DNA of 64,000 nucleotides, from assembly GCA_002478115.1 (NCBI GenBank), contig DLMH01000061.1:1-64000 (forward strand), in the 5' to 3' direction. This document shows positions 1 to 10,082 of the stretch, in pieces; position 1 is the first letter of the stretch, and every line of letters starts with the position of its first letter. The notes under the pieces are model-generated. The model was not told the DNA's origin, ran no database searches, and worked only from the letters and a program-made list of their open reading frames with translations. The DNA is from Candidatus Acidiferrum typicum. GTDB lineage: Bacteria > Acidobacteriota > Terriglobia > Acidiferrales > UBA7541. A program made the position numbers and the translations under genes.

Positions 1-63
1 AAACGCGCTTTCAGGGATGACGGATTTTGGGAGTTGGATCTGCCCTTTAACAATTCCGGCGAA

Positions 64-1086
64 TCACATCTTGAACGAGAACGTATTCCTCTTGATCAGC
101 GACGTCATCTGATCGTCGCTCACCGAGAGCCGGATGACCACGCGCTCCCCGGAGGGCGTCACACTCGCCTGGTCCAGCAGTTGCCCCAGTTCCGGGTTGT
201 CCTTGCCGGCCTGGTATTTTTTGTAGAGCAACCCCGCGGTCATTAACTGGCTCAATGTATTGGCATCGTCGGGTGAAGCGCAGACCGCCTGAAATTTGCC
301 CTCCAGGCCGCTGCTCGCTGTCACGCTGATGATCATGGATTGCATGTGCTGCACGAGTTTCGCCGCTTCGGGAAATTGCTCCACTTCCGGCGCCAGTTGG
401 GCCATCGCCAGCCGCGTGTAGCTCGGGTCCAATACCGCCCACACCACGCCCGACCCGTTCACCTCGTTGATCAGGCTGAACAGCTTGTCGTTGCTCAGCA
501 AACCTTCCTCGCCGCCATAGCGGATTTCGATCATCTTCTCAAGCAACTGCTTGTGGCCAAACGCCGCCTTGCTCGAATCAATGAAGAAGAAAAACAGGTC
601 ATTCGGCCCCACTCCAGAGCCGAAGGCAAACAGCGTGTATCCACGCGATTTGGAGGTGGCCAGCTTCTGCTGCTTGAAATACGCTTCCGTGGAATCCGGG
701 TTGAAATTTCCCAGCGCGATCCCCACGATCTGTTCGCTCTCCGGGACGTCCGCAGCGCTCTTGGCGTCTTGTTTCGCAGCCGCTTGCGGCACCAGGCCCC
801 ACGCCAGTTCTTCCACCTGGGTATTCGTATCCACTCCGGCAGACGCCAGGAACTTTTCAAATTGCCGGAAGCGTTCCGGCAGCATCTGCTCCTGCAGGGC
901 AGGGAACCACTTCATCGTCCGGGCTTGCTTCAAATCCGCGTACGCAAATTCCCCCACATTCTTCGGGAACAACGCAATCGTATCGGCGCTCAGGCTTCCC
1001 GCCTTCGCGGGTCTCGCGACGGCGGCCAGCAGTGCCAACACGGCACAGGCCGCCATCATCCGCTTGAGCGTATCAGTCCACTTCAT
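64..1086 (-). CDS. secreted protein of unknown function
   Basis: A 340-residue protein with a clear N-terminal signal peptide (Lys/Arg start, hydrophobic run at about 10-24, AKA-type cleavage near residue 29). The mature part contains segments such as FPKNVGEFAYADL and GIALGNF but no catalytic motif I recognise. It begins with a good AAGGAG ribosome site 7 bases before the ATG. It is the last gene of the minus-strand hut operon, 56 bases after ftcD, so it is probably co-transcribed, but nothing in it points to histidine metabolism. Probably periplasmic or outer-membrane associated. I cannot assign a function. Confidence 0.8.
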   Translation of the reverse strand: MKWTDTLKRMMAACAVLALLAAVARPAKAGSLSADTIALFPKNVGEFAYADLKQARTMKWFPALQEQMLPERFRQFEKFLASAGVDTNTQVEELAWGLVPQAAAKQDAKSAADVPESEQIVGIALGNFNPDSTEAYFKQQKLATSKSRGYTLFAFGSGVGPNDLFFFFIDSSKAAFGHKQLLEKMIEIRYGGEEGLLSNDKLFSLINEVNGSGVVWAVLDPSYTRLAMAQLAPEVEQFPEAAKLVQHMQSMIISVTASSGLEGKFQAVCASPDDANTLSQLMTAGLLYKKYQAGKDNPELGQLLDQASVTPSGERVVIRLSVSDDQMTSLIKRNTFSFKM

Positions 1087-1142
1087 GAAATGCTCCTTTC
1101 GGGGCTTCGGGGCAGACTCCAGTTTACGCTACATCCCATCCG

Positions 1143-2654
1143 CTAGCGGAGGCGTTTGCGCAGTTCGTCAACTTTCCCGCGCATGGCGGCAACATACGCC
1201 ACATCTTTCAACCCTTCCAGATTGATCTCCACGTTTGCCAGGGCGCCATTTGCGCCCGCTATCGCCATTAGACGCGCCACGCACAGATCTGACTTCATAG
1301 ATGCCGCAGCGATGGCCTCCAGTTGTACCAACCGGCCATGTAGCGCCGCCGCCTTTTCTGCCACTTCCAAGGGCACTTCCGCGGCGCCTTTCGTTGCTTT
1401 CTGGATGGCTTCCTCGCGCAGCCGCGTCTCCTCGCTGTTGCCTTGCGGCAGTTTGAACGCCACCATCACCGCATCATACGAAGCTGCGTCATGGTCAATC
1501 GCTTCGCTCAATTCGTCCGTTGCCTTTCGCAGTGCATCGAAATGCTCGCTGAGTTTGTCCACATACGCGATTTGCGACTTCTTCTTCCGCGATAGCCGCG
1601 CCACCATCTGTCCCAGCGCTCCCGCCAGTCCCGCCGCCAGAGCCGATACGCTGCCGCCTCCCGGCGCCGCCGTAGGTTCCGCCACCGCATCCAGGAACGG
1701 CCGCGCCAGGTTGGCCAGCTTTCCGTCCTTCGCTTCCACCGGCGCGCCGCTCAACACCGCGTCCAGCTTGTTCTCAAACACCTGCGCAGGCGAGAAGTTC
1801 TCCAGTTGCAGAAAATAATTGGCGGCCATCTCGATGGCCTTCTTCGGTATCAGCCCCACAATCTCGCTGCCCACCGGCACCGCGCCATAGCGCTCCGCCT
1901 CGCGCTTCACCATCTCGTAGACCCGGTGCATCGGCGTCTGCTCAAAATCCGTCAAATTGATGGACACCTGTGCCAGGTTGCGCGCTTTCAATTCCACGCC
2001 CATGGATTTCACGTAGCGCAGCCCGCCGCTTGAAAACCGTATGGCCTTCGCGATCTTGTTGGCGATTCCCACATCCGGCGTATTCAGGTTCACGTTGTAG
2101 GCAATCAGGAACTTCCGCGCGCCCACCACCGTAACGCCCGCCGTCGGATGCACTTTCGGCTCGCCCACGTCCGGCTGGCGATCGAGGTTGCGCTTCATCG
2201 CGTCGCGCAACCCCTCGAACTGCCCGCGCCGGACATTCTCCAGGTTGACGCGGTCCGGCCGCATCGCCGCTGCTTCGTAAAAGAAAACCGGTATGCGGTA
2301 GCGCTTCCAGAGTTCACTGCCCACGCGCCGCGCCAGCGCCACGCAATCTTCGATCGTCACGCCCTCAATGGGAATGAACGGCACCACGTCCGTCGCGCCG
2401 ACCCGCGGGTGCGCTCCCGTGTGCACGTTCATGTCAATCAGCTCCATGGCGCGGCCTGCGCCCAGCAGCGACGCCTCTCCGACAGCGTCAGGATCGCCCG
2501 CAAGCGTAATCACGCAGCGGTTGTGGTCCGCGTCCATCTCCTGGTCCAGCACGTAGACGCCCGGCACACTGCGCATGGCCTCCACGATCGCGCTGACCTT
2601 CGCGGGATCGCGTCCCTCGGAAAAATTCGGCACACACTCAATCAATCGTTTCAT
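1143..2654 (-). CDS. ftcD: glutamate formimidoyltransferase / formimidoyl-THF cyclodeaminase fusion
   Basis: A 503-residue bifunctional enzyme. Residues 1 to about 300 are the formiminotransferase part (start MKRLIECVPNFSEGRD; the catalytic histidine is H82 in NVHTGAHPRVGATD). From about 310 to the end is the cyclodeaminase part (AEPTAAPGGGSVSALAAGLA). It moves the formimino group from N-formimino-glutamate to tetrahydrofolate, then releases ammonia to give methenyl-THF, so glutamate is recovered and a one-carbon unit kept. It is the last hut enzyme in the operon, 61 bases after hutI. The fused form is the vertebrate-type arrangement and also occurs in some bacterial phyla; it replaces HutG or HutF routes. 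Confidence 0.95.
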   Translation of the reverse strand: MKRLIECVPNFSEGRDPAKVSAIVEAMRSVPGVYVLDQEMDADHNRCVITLAGDPDAVGEASLLGAGRAMELIDMNVHTGAHPRVGATDVVPFIPIEGVTIEDCVALARRVGSELWKRYRIPVFFYEAAAMRPDRVNLENVRRGQFEGLRDAMKRNLDRQPDVGEPKVHPTAGVTVVGARKFLIAYNVNLNTPDVGIANKIAKAIRFSSGGLRYVKSMGVELKARNLAQVSINLTDFEQTPMHRVYEMVKREAERYGAVPVGSEIVGLIPKKAIEMAANYFLQLENFSPAQVFENKLDAVLSGAPVEAKDGKLANLARPFLDAVAEPTAAPGGGSVSALAAGLAGALGQMVARLSRKKKSQIAYVDKLSEHFDALRKATDELSEAIDHDAASYDAVMVAFKLPQGNSEETRLREEAIQKATKGAAEVPLEVAEKAAALHGRLVQLEAIAAASMKSDLCVARLMAIAGANGALANVEINLEGLKDVAYVAAMRGKVDELRKRLR

Positions 2655-2715
2655 GGGCTAGGTTCCGTCTTTGTAGGGGAGCAGTTTCTCCGCGCCCCGG
2701 TTGGCTAAGACTCTT

Positions 2716-3981
2716 TCAATCCCGCATGTAAATGATTTCGCCGCGTTTCATCGTCATCCAGCAGCGATTCATCCCAAAATAATAGGGAATTTCGCGGTAA
2801 TCCTCCACTTCGAATACGGCCAGGTCCGCTTGCTTGCCCGCCTCCAGCGAACCGATTCGCTTTTCTCTGCGAAGCGCGTAGGCCGCGTTGATCGTCGCCG
2901 CCGCAATCGCTTCCGCCGGGGTCATCCGAAGTTGCGTGCACGCCAGCGACAATATCATCGGCATGCTCATGGTCGGGCTCGTCCCCGGATTGTAGTCCGT
3001 CGCCAGCGCCACGATGGCCCCCGCCTCGATCAATTTCCGTGCCGGGGCATACTGCTTCAGTCCTAGATGAAAACCGCAACCCGGCAGCAGTGTCGCTGCC
3101 GTGCGCGAGTTCGCCAGCGCCCAGATGTCCCTGGCATTCACCTGCTCCAGGTGATCGCAGCTCGCCGCTTCCAGCTCCACCGCGAGTCGCGTCGCTCCCG
3201 TGTGCGAAAGTTGCTCCGCATGCACCCGCGGCGCCAGCCCGTGCAGCTTGCCCTCGCTCAACACGCGTTTCGACTCTTCCCGCGTGAACGCCCCGCGATC
3301 GCAAAAAACATCGCAAAATTCCGCCAGGCGGTTGTTCACCACTTCCGGCAGCAACTGCTCCACCAGAAGCTTGATGTAACGTTCCGCACCGTCCGGCAGG
3401 CTGCGAAATTCCGCCGGCACCGTGTGTGCCCCCAGAAATGTCGAAACGATTTCCAGCGGCTGCTCCGCATTCAGCTCCCGGTGCAGCCCAAGGATTTTTA
3501 GCTCGCTCGCTACGTCCAACCCGTACCCACTTTTCGCTTCCACCGTTGTCGTGCCGTGCGCCGCAAATTCCTCCAGCGCCGCGCGTGCCCGGCGTTTTAA
3601 TGCTTCCGCCGTCGCGATCCGCAGCTTCTTCGCGGAGTTCAGTATTCCCCCGCCCTTGCGCGCGATCTCCTCGTAACTCGCGCCCTGAATCTTCAGTTCA
3701 TATTCTTCCGCGCGGCTCGCCGCATGGATCAGGTGGGTATGCGAATCGACGAAACCCGGCAATACGACGCGGCCTCCCACATCGAACTTTTCCGCCCGCC
3801 GCGCTTCCGCTCGCTTCTCCACTTGCGCCCGTGGCCCCGCCGCCACAATCTTCCCGTCGCGCACCAGCAGCGCGCCATCTCGAATGAAGCCCAGCTTGGA
3901 AAGGGAACTGCCTCTTCGCGGAACTCCGCCGCGCAGCGTCAGAATCTGCGCAGCACCTGTGATGAGTAAGCTGTCGCTCAA
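2716..3981 (-). CDS. hutI: imidazolonepropionase
   Basis: A 421-residue amidohydrolase-superfamily enzyme that opens imidazolone-propionate to N-formimino-L-glutamate, step three of histidine breakdown. Metal ligands are visible at H81 and H83 (VDSHTHLIHAASR), with further family motifs HAEQLSHTGA and ALATDYNPGTSPT. Length is normal for HutI. The start used is a TTG with only a weak ribosome site, so the exact N-terminus is uncertain by a few residues. It lies between an NmrA-like gene (38 bases upstream) and ftcD, all read leftward. Confidence 0.95.
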   Translation of the reverse strand: MSDSLLITGAAQILTLRGGVPRRGSSLSKLGFIRDGALLVRDGKIVAAGPRAQVEKRAEARRAEKFDVGGRVVLPGFVDSHTHLIHAASRAEEYELKIQGASYEEIARKGGGILNSAKKLRIATAEALKRRARAALEEFAAHGTTTVEAKSGYGLDVASELKILGLHRELNAEQPLEIVSTFLGAHTVPAEFRSLPDGAERYIKLLVEQLLPEVVNNRLAEFCDVFCDRGAFTREESKRVLSEGKLHGLAPRVHAEQLSHTGATRLAVELEAASCDHLEQVNARDIWALANSRTAATLLPGCGFHLGLKQYAPARKLIEAGAIVALATDYNPGTSPTMSMPMILSLACTQLRMTPAEAIAAATINAAYALRREKRIGSLEAGKQADLAVFEVEDYREIPYYFGMNRCWMTMKRGEIIYMRD

Positions 3982-4019
3982 TGCGCTGCTATTATGTCCG
4001 ACCCGCCAGCCAATTGCAC

Positions 4020-4922
4020 CTATGCACCGGCGGCCTTGCCTCGATACGCCGGCGCAAACACTTCCTTCACAAACGTCTCGATCGAGGTGGGCGTGGTGTT
4101 CGCCGCCGAACGCGGCTCCGTTGCCGTCACGATCCCGTTGTTGATCCCCTGGAACATTTCGATGAAGCTAGCCACTGTCTTTGCCGGCGCCCCCATCTGC
4201 TCCAGCACTTTTTCCACCTGGTCGTAGGGAAACTGTACATAGCGCAAGTCCGGCTTGCCCAGTCCCTTCGCAATCACCGCAACAACTTCAATCAATGTTA
4301 AATCCCGTTCGCCCTGCAGTTCCTGTGTGCGCTTCCCGTTGAAATCCAGCTTCAGCAAGCGCTCCGCTGCATACGCCCCAATGTCCCGCGTCGCGATCAT
4401 CGGAATTTTCAGGTCGCCTTTCAGGGCGCCTCCGAAAAGCCCCATCATCTGAATCATCTGAATTCCCGTCAGGTGATTCTCAAAGAAATACCAGGCCCGC
4501 AAGTGCAGCAGATTCAGCCTGTCGATGGCATTCAGCTTCTTCTCCGAATTGTGCAGGCCCGCGATCGGGCCCGTTCCCGCCGGCGCCTGCGCTCCGTAGC
4601 TGCTCAGATTCACCGCGTACTGTAACCCCGAATTTTTCACTGCTGCGCTGAAAGCGTCGCTCGTCTTTTCCTGATTCGCGCGATAGTCCGGCGAAGTCAT
4701 GGACGGTGGAATCATCAAGAAGGCCGCGCGCGCCCCGGTCAGTGCCCGCGTCATCGCTTCCGCGTCCGCGACGTCCCCCACGAACGCCTCCGCGCCTCGC
4801 TTCACGAACGGCTGCAGCCGCCCGGCGCTTCTTCCCACCACGCGTACCTTCTCACCCTTCTCGAGCAGCGCCCTGGCGATCACCGACCCAATATTTCCTG
4901 TCGCCCCCAAAATCGTGTACAT
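4020..4922 (-). CDS. NmrA-like NAD(P)-binding protein inside the hut operon
   Basis: A 300-residue atypical short-chain dehydrogenase. The N-terminus has the Rossmann motif GATGNIG at residues 6-12 and a basic NADP-type segment (VRVVGRSAGR). It lacks the usual YxxxK catalytic pair, as NmrA/HSCARG-type proteins do; these act as redox sensors or as reductases of uncertain substrate. The start is supported by GAGGAG seven bases upstream. It sits between hutU and hutI with short gaps, so it is very probably co-transcribed with histidine catabolism, yet no known step of that pathway needs it. Confidence 0.85.
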   Translation of the reverse strand: MYTILGATGNIGSVIARALLEKGEKVRVVGRSAGRLQPFVKRGAEAFVGDVADAEAMTRALTGARAAFLMIPPSMTSPDYRANQEKTSDAFSAAVKNSGLQYAVNLSSYGAQAPAGTGPIAGLHNSEKKLNAIDRLNLLHLRAWYFFENHLTGIQMIQMMGLFGGALKGDLKIPMIATRDIGAYAAERLLKLDFNGKRTQELQGERDLTLIEVVAVIAKGLGKPDLRYVQFPYDQVEKVLEQMGAPAKTVASFIEMFQGINNGIVTATEPRSAANTTPTSIETFVKEVFAPAYRGKAAGA

Positions 4923-4989
4923 CTTTGTACTCCTCTTCTGAAGCTCAACGTATCTTCCGCTTCGCCCGCCATTTCACCGCGCCGAATCC

Positions 4990-6675
4990 CTACATCATCG
5001 GCACCTTCACGCCTGTCTTCTTCGCGAACTCAATCGCCTCCGGATACCCCGCATCCACGTGCCGCGCCACGCCCAATCCTGGGTCATTCGTCAATACTCG
5101 TTCGATGCGCTTGGCCATCTCCGGGGTGCCGTCCGCGCAGGTCACTTGCCCGGCGTGTTGCGAATAGCCAATCCCCACTCCGCCGCCGTTGTGGATGGAT
5201 ACCCACGAAGCCCCGCTCGCCGTGCTGACCAGCGCGTTCAGCAACGGCCAATCCGCAATCGCGTCAGAGCCGTCCTTCATCGCTTCCGTCTCGCGGTAGG
5301 GCGAAGCCACCGAACCGCAATCCAGGTGATCCCTCCCGATCACGATCGGCGCCTTCAATTCGCCCTTGGCCACCAGATCATTCAGCGCTAGCCCGAATTT
5401 GTCCCGCTCGCCGTAACCCAGCCAGCAAATGCGCGACGGCAGTCCCTGAAATTTCACCTTCTTCTGCGCCATCTGGATCCAGCGCTGCAAGTGCTCGTTT
5501 TGCGGAAACATTTCCAGCACGAGTTGGTCCGTCCGCGCGATGTCCGAAGGCTCGCCTGATAGCGCCGCCCACCGGAACGGCCCTTTGCCCTCGCAGAATA
5601 GCGGCCGGATATACGCCGGCACAAACCCCGGAAAGTCATACGCGTTCTTCACGCCGGCTTCATACGCAAACGTGCGGATATTGTTGCCGTAATCGAACGT
5701 CACCGCGCCCAGCTTTTGCAGCTCCAGCATGCCCTGGACATGCTCGCCTATAGCTGCGATCGCTCGCTTGCGGTACTCCTGCGGGTTGCTCTTGCGCAAT
5801 TCCAGCGCCTGTTCCAGCGCCATTCCGTTCGGCACGTACCCGTTGATCGGGTCGTGCGCGCTGGTCTGGTCCGTCAGGACATCCGGCACCACGCCGCGCT
5901 TGGCCAGCTCCGGAATCAAGTCCGCGCAATTGCCCAGCAGACCCACGGACGTTGCCTCGCGCTTGCGCACCGCATTTTTCAGGATGCGCAGCGCCTCATC
6001 CAGTGAAGTCACCATCACATCGCAATAGCCGGTCCTCACGCGACGCTTGATCCGCTCCGCATCCACGTCAATGCCCAGAAATGCCGCGCCATTCATCGTT
6101 GCGGCCAGTGGCTGCGCCCCGCCCATCCCGCCTATGCCGCCGGTCACCACCAGCTTCCCGCTCAGGTCGCCGCCAAAATGTTTCCGCCCGGCCGCGGCAA
6201 ACGTCTCATAGGTTCCCTGCAAAATTCCCTGCGTGCCGATGTAGATCCAGCTTCCCGCGGTCATCTGCCCGTACATCATCAGTCCGGCGCGGTCGAATTC
6301 GTTGAACTTCTCCCAATTGTTCCAGTGGCCCACCAGGTTGGAATTGCACAGCAGCACTCGCGGCGCGTATTCGTGCGTCCGGAACACGGCCACCGGCTTT
6401 CCCGATTGCACCAGCAAGGTCTCATCGGACTCCAGCGCCCGCAACGATTTCACGATGGCGTGGAAGCAATCCCAATTTCGCGCTGCTTTTCCGGTGCCGC
6501 CATAGACCACCAACTCGGCGGGCTTCTCCGCGACGTCCGGATCCAGGTTGTTCAGGAGCATGCGCAGCGCCGCTTCCTGTTGCCAGCCTTTGCAGGAAAG
6601 CTGCGTCCCGCGCGGCGCGCGAAATGGCCCCCGGCCGGTTGCCGGATCATTCAGAATCGGTGTGATCACGCTCAT
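4990..6675 (-). CDS. hutU: urocanate hydratase
   Basis: A 561-residue urocanase that adds water to urocanate to form imidazolone-propionate, using a tightly bound NAD as electrophile. The signature [10 protein letters not shown] is present, with the active-site cysteine at about residue 417, matching Cys410 of the Pseudomonas putida enzyme. The N-terminal family motif GKAARNWD and the NAD-domain glycine cluster [10 protein letters not shown] are also present. Full length. It is the first gene of the leftward hut operon, preceded by AGGAG eight bases before the ATG; the promoter should lie in the 226-base gap to the divergent acyl-CoA synthetase. Confidence 0.97.
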   Translation of the reverse strand: MSVITPILNDPATGRGPFRAPRGTQLSCKGWQQEAALRMLLNNLDPDVAEKPAELVVYGGTGKAARNWDCFHAIVKSLRALESDETLLVQSGKPVAVFRTHEYAPRVLLCNSNLVGHWNNWEKFNEFDRAGLMMYGQMTAGSWIYIGTQGILQGTYETFAAAGRKHFGGDLSGKLVVTGGIGGMGGAQPLAATMNGAAFLGIDVDAERIKRRVRTGYCDVMVTSLDEALRILKNAVRKREATSVGLLGNCADLIPELAKRGVVPDVLTDQTSAHDPINGYVPNGMALEQALELRKSNPQEYRKRAIAAIGEHVQGMLELQKLGAVTFDYGNNIRTFAYEAGVKNAYDFPGFVPAYIRPLFCEGKGPFRWAALSGEPSDIARTDQLVLEMFPQNEHLQRWIQMAQKKVKFQGLPSRICWLGYGERDKFGLALNDLVAKGELKAPIVIGRDHLDCGSVASPYRETEAMKDGSDAIADWPLLNALVSTASGASWVSIHNGGGVGIGYSQHAGQVTCADGTPEMAKRIERVLTNDPGLGVARHVDAGYPEAIEFAKKTGVKVPMM

Positions 6676-6901
6676 GGGTTCTGCTCCTACCCCATCTTAA
6701 CCCACTGCCAAAGGCACTTGAAAATAGCACACCGCCCCTCTGCGCGCCTCAGTTTGGTTGTCCTGCGGCCTTCCGAACTCTTGGTTCCTGCTCGCTGATT
6801 TCTGATAACCGTCAAACCCTAACAAGTTTCCTGCCCCCGCACCCGCGCTCGCTGTCAATATTGCGCCACCGTACTCCCTTGCGGTACATTCAAGCTCGCC
6901 C

Positions 6902-8713
6902 ATGAACTACGGTTCGCTCCCCTCACGCTTCCTACAAGCCGTTGACGAGCGCCCGTCTCCTCGGGCGCAACTCGTTCGGCGTTCCGAAGGCTGGGAGCCC
7001 ATCTCTTCCCAGGAATTCCTGCGACGTGTTGCCGGGCTGGCCCACGCCTTGGTCGAACTCGGCGTGAAACCCGGCGACCGCGTCGGCCTGTTCGCCCCCA
7101 ACTGTCCCGAATGGCATACCGCCGACTTCGCCATCAGCGGTTCCGGCGCTGTCACCGTTCCCATCTACTTCAACGAGTCCGTTGACCGCATGGCCTATAT
7201 CCTGAATCACTCTGGCGCGCAGGTTCTCTTCATCTGCGGCGAGGTGCAGCTCGGAAAATTCCTGCAAGTCCGCGGTGAACTGAAAGACTTCCAGCAGGTC
7301 ATCGTTGCCGAGGTTGGCGACACTCTTCCTTCCGAGTATTTGCGCTACGAAACCTTAATCGCCACTGCCGGGGGCCCGGAAATCGCTTCCTACCGCATGC
7401 GCGCCGCCCAGGTTCTTCCCAGCCAGCTCGCTTCCATCATCTACACTTCCGGCACCACCGGCGAGCCCAAGGGTGTCATGCTGACGCACACGAATTTCAG
7501 CTCCAACGTCAGCGATTCGTGTCGTGAACTCGTCCTCAAGCCGGGCGTGGATCTGGCGGTCTCCTTTCTACCGCTCGCCCACGTTTACGAACGTACGCTC
7601 GACTACGTCTTCATTTTCGGCGGCTGCCCTGTGGCCTATGTTCCGGTGATTGAGAACGTCGCGCAGGTCCTCGTCGAGGTCAAACCCACGATCCTCGGCG
7701 CTGTCCCGCGCTTCTTCGAGAAAATCTACGCGCGCCTGATGGAGCAGGGCACAAAGACCACCGGCGCCAAACGCAAGCTGTTCAATTGGTCTATGAAGCT
7801 CACCAGCAAAATCGCTCCCTGGCGCTGCGGCGAAGGATCGGCCACCCTCGCTACGAAATTGCAATGGACCCTCGCCGACAAGCTGGTGTATTCCAAAATC
7901 CGTGCCCGCACGGGCGGCCGCCTCCGCCTCGTCATGTCTGGGGGCGCGCCTCTCTCCAGGGAAATGGCGCAGTTTTTTTGGGCCATTGGCATTCCCATCT
8001 ATCAGGGTTATGGTTTGACGGAAACTTCACCCGTCCTCACCTCTACGTACCCCCAAAACCGCGTCGGCAGCTCTGGCCGCCCCATCGCCAATGTTCAGAT
8101 TCGCATTGCCGACGACGGCGAAATCCTCGCCAAAGGCCCTTGCGTCATGCAGGGCTACTACAAAGATCCCGAAGCCACCCGCGCCGTTCTTTCCGAAGAC
8201 GGCTGGTTCAGCACGGGCGACATCGGCTTCTTGGACAAGGACAACTACCTCTTTATCACCGACCGCAAAAAGGACCTCCTCAAAACCGCCGCCGGCAAGT
8301 TTGTAGCCCCGCAGCCCATCGAGAACATGCTCAAGACTAGCCCGTACATCCTCAATGCCATGGTTGTCGGCGACCAGCGCAAATTCATCGTGGCCTTGAT
8401 CGTTCCCAACCCGGCCATGGTCTCCGCCAAGCTTGCCGAGCAGGGCCTGAGATTCGCATCAGACGCGGAGCTCGCCGCCCATCCGCGCTCTTATGCCCTC
8501 ATCGAAGAGGAAGTCCGCCGCCTCACCGCCCACCTCGCCTCGTACGAAACCATCAAGCGTTTCGCTCTCCTTCCCGACGACTTCACCTTCGATAGCGGCA
8601 GCCTCACCTTCACCATGAAGCTCAAACGCCGCGTCGTCGAAAAGCAGTACCACGACCTGATCGACAAGCTCTTTTCCGACGTCATCGAGCCACGCCCCCT
8701 CACCCGCGACTAA
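6902..8713 (+). CDS. long-chain fatty acid-CoA ligase (AMP-binding)
   Basis: A 603-residue adenylate-forming enzyme of the FadD15-like class. The P-loop-like motif YTSGTTGEPKGVMLTH lies at about residues 180-195. The motif GYGLTETSP is in the middle and the hinge STGDIGFLDKDNYLFITDRKKDLLKTAAGK precedes the small C-terminal domain. It activates fatty acids to acyl-CoA through an acyl-AMP. Divergent from the hut operon; the next gene, a quinone-type reductase, follows on the same strand after 170 bases. Substrate chain length cannot be read from sequence. Confidence 0.93.
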   Translation: MNYGSLPSRFLQAVDERPSPRAQLVRRSEGWEPISSQEFLRRVAGLAHALVELGVKPGDRVGLFAPNCPEWHTADFAISGSGAVTVPIYFNESVDRMAYILNHSGAQVLFICGEVQLGKFLQVRGELKDFQQVIVAEVGDTLPSEYLRYETLIATAGGPEIASYRMRAAQVLPSQLASIIYTSGTTGEPKGVMLTHTNFSSNVSDSCRELVLKPGVDLAVSFLPLAHVYERTLDYVFIFGGCPVAYVPVIENVAQVLVEVKPTILGAVPRFFEKIYARLMEQGTKTTGAKRKLFNWSMKLTSKIAPWRCGEGSATLATKLQWTLADKLVYSKIRARTGGRLRLVMSGGAPLSREMAQFFWAIGIPIYQGYGLTETSPVLTSTYPQNRVGSSGRPIANVQIRIADDGEILAKGPCVMQGYYKDPEATRAVLSEDGWFSTGDIGFLDKDNYLFITDRKKDLLKTAAGKFVAPQPIENMLKTSPYILNAMVVGDQRKFIVALIVPNPAMVSAKLAEQGLRFASDAELAAHPRSYALIEEEVRRLTAHLASYETIKRFALLPDDFTFDSGSLTFTMKLKRRVVEKQYHDLIDKLFSDVIEPRPLTRD

Positions 8714-8883
8714 CCTTCCTCCCCTCTATCGTCTCCGTCCCATCCCCAGAACAGCTTCTCGGTGCCCGTTCTCTTCTTTTTTTCGCTGTGAACGCGGTGT
8801 TTAAGTCCTTTTCCTCCCCTCCTCGGCCTAACCCACAATCTCTCACGTTGCCGGATTCTCATTCCTTGTGCGAGAGTAAGCTT

Positions 8884-9900
8884 ATGGCTTCCCTCAGAAA
8901 CGCTCGCATGGTCATCACCGGCCGCGGTGGGCCGGAAGTTCTCCAGTGGGTCGAAGACGACCTGCCAACGCCCGGTCCCGGTCAGGTGCGCGTCAAAGTC
9001 ATCGCCACCGGCGTTGCCTATGCCGACATCCTCATGCGTCACGGCCTCTATCCCGTCTCGCAAGCCTTTCCCTTCGCTCCCGGCTATGACATCGTCGGCG
9101 ACATTGACGCTCTAGGCGATGGTGTCACCGGCTTCGCGCTCGGCCAGCGTGTCGCCGCCCTCACCATGATTGGAGGCTACAGCCGCTACCTGCTCGTTCC
9201 CGCCGCGCATCTCGTTCCCGTGGCTGACAACCTCGATCCCGCCGAAGCCGTCAGCCTCGTTCTGAATTACGTCACCGCCTACCAGATGATCCATCGCGTC
9301 GCAAAACTTCGCGAGGGCCAGAGCTTCCTCATCCACGGCGCTGGCGGAGGTGTGGGCACCGCCGCTCTCCAGCTTGGCAAGATCGCCGGCCTGCGCATGT
9401 TCGGCACGGCTTCCAAGTCCAAACTCGAACTCGTTTCCGCTCTTGGTGCCACACCGATCGACTATCGCGCGGACAATTTCCTCGATCGCATTCGGCAGCT
9501 CGTTCCCGACGGACTTAACGCCGTCCTCGATTCCGTCGGCGACAAGACGCGCACCGATTCCTATCGTTGCTTGCGCCGCGGTGGTTATCTGGTCTGCTTC
9601 GGCGTTTCTTCGGCAGTCGAGAAAGGGAAGCTCTCTGCGGCTCTGGGTTTTGCGTGGCTAGGGATGATGAAGCTCGTACCGGATGGCAAGCATCCCGTCT
9701 GGTTCAACGTCAAATGGCTGCGCGATGCCCATCCCGACTGGTTCCGCGAAGATCTCTCCAAGCTTTTTGCCATGCTCGCCGCGCGCCAGATTCAACCGGT
9801 CATCGCCGCCAGGATGCCGCTGCGCGAAGCCGCGCGCGCCAACGAGCTCCTCGAAAAAGCCCAGGTTTCCGGGAAAATTATTCTGCTCTGCCAGGAATGA
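8884..9900 (+). CDS. quinone oxidoreductase-like medium-chain dehydrogenase
   Basis: A 338-residue NADPH-dependent reductase of the medium-chain family. The GroES-like domain starts with EVLQWVEDDLPTPGPGQVRVKV and the Rossmann motif HGAGGGVGTAALQL lies near residue 150. No zinc-binding cysteine cluster is present, so it belongs to the zinc-independent quinone reductase/zeta-crystallin branch. An in-frame start 96 bases further upstream exists, but the extra 32 residues are proline/serine-rich and unlike the family, so the ATG at 8884 is preferred. Substrate unknown. Confidence 0.88.
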   Translation: MASLRNARMVITGRGGPEVLQWVEDDLPTPGPGQVRVKVIATGVAYADILMRHGLYPVSQAFPFAPGYDIVGDIDALGDGVTGFALGQRVAALTMIGGYSRYLLVPAAHLVPVADNLDPAEAVSLVLNYVTAYQMIHRVAKLREGQSFLIHGAGGGVGTAALQLGKIAGLRMFGTASKSKLELVSALGATPIDYRADNFLDRIRQLVPDGLNAVLDSVGDKTRTDSYRCLRRGGYLVCFGVSSAVEKGKLSAALGFAWLGMMKLVPDGKHPVWFNVKWLRDAHPDWFREDLSKLFAMLAARQIQPVIAARMPLREAARANELLEKAQVSGKIILLCQE

Positions 9901-9967
9901 AGCCACGCGCGGCAGTGCTCGCCCTGCCGCTTCGCAACTTAACAGTGTGTGGGAAAAGCACAGTTCC

Positions 9968-10055
9968 GTCATTCCGAACGGAGTCTGCGGAGTGAGGAAT
10001 CCCTCTTTTCTTGGGGTTGCTTCAAAGAGAGATTCCTCGCTTCGCTCGGAATGAC
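9968..10055. repeat. REP-like inverted repeat (GTCATTCCGA family)
   Basis: The left arm begins GTCATTCCGAACGGAG and the right arm ends CGCTTCGCTCGGAATGAC, so the whole 88-base block can fold on itself. Similar half or whole elements occur at 14318, 32873, 36951, 44637 and 60185 in this window. It occupies most of the gap between convergent genes (reductase and STAS protein). Confidence 0.8.
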
Positions 10056-10082
10056 GAACCAAGCCACTTTTTCCGCAGCCTT

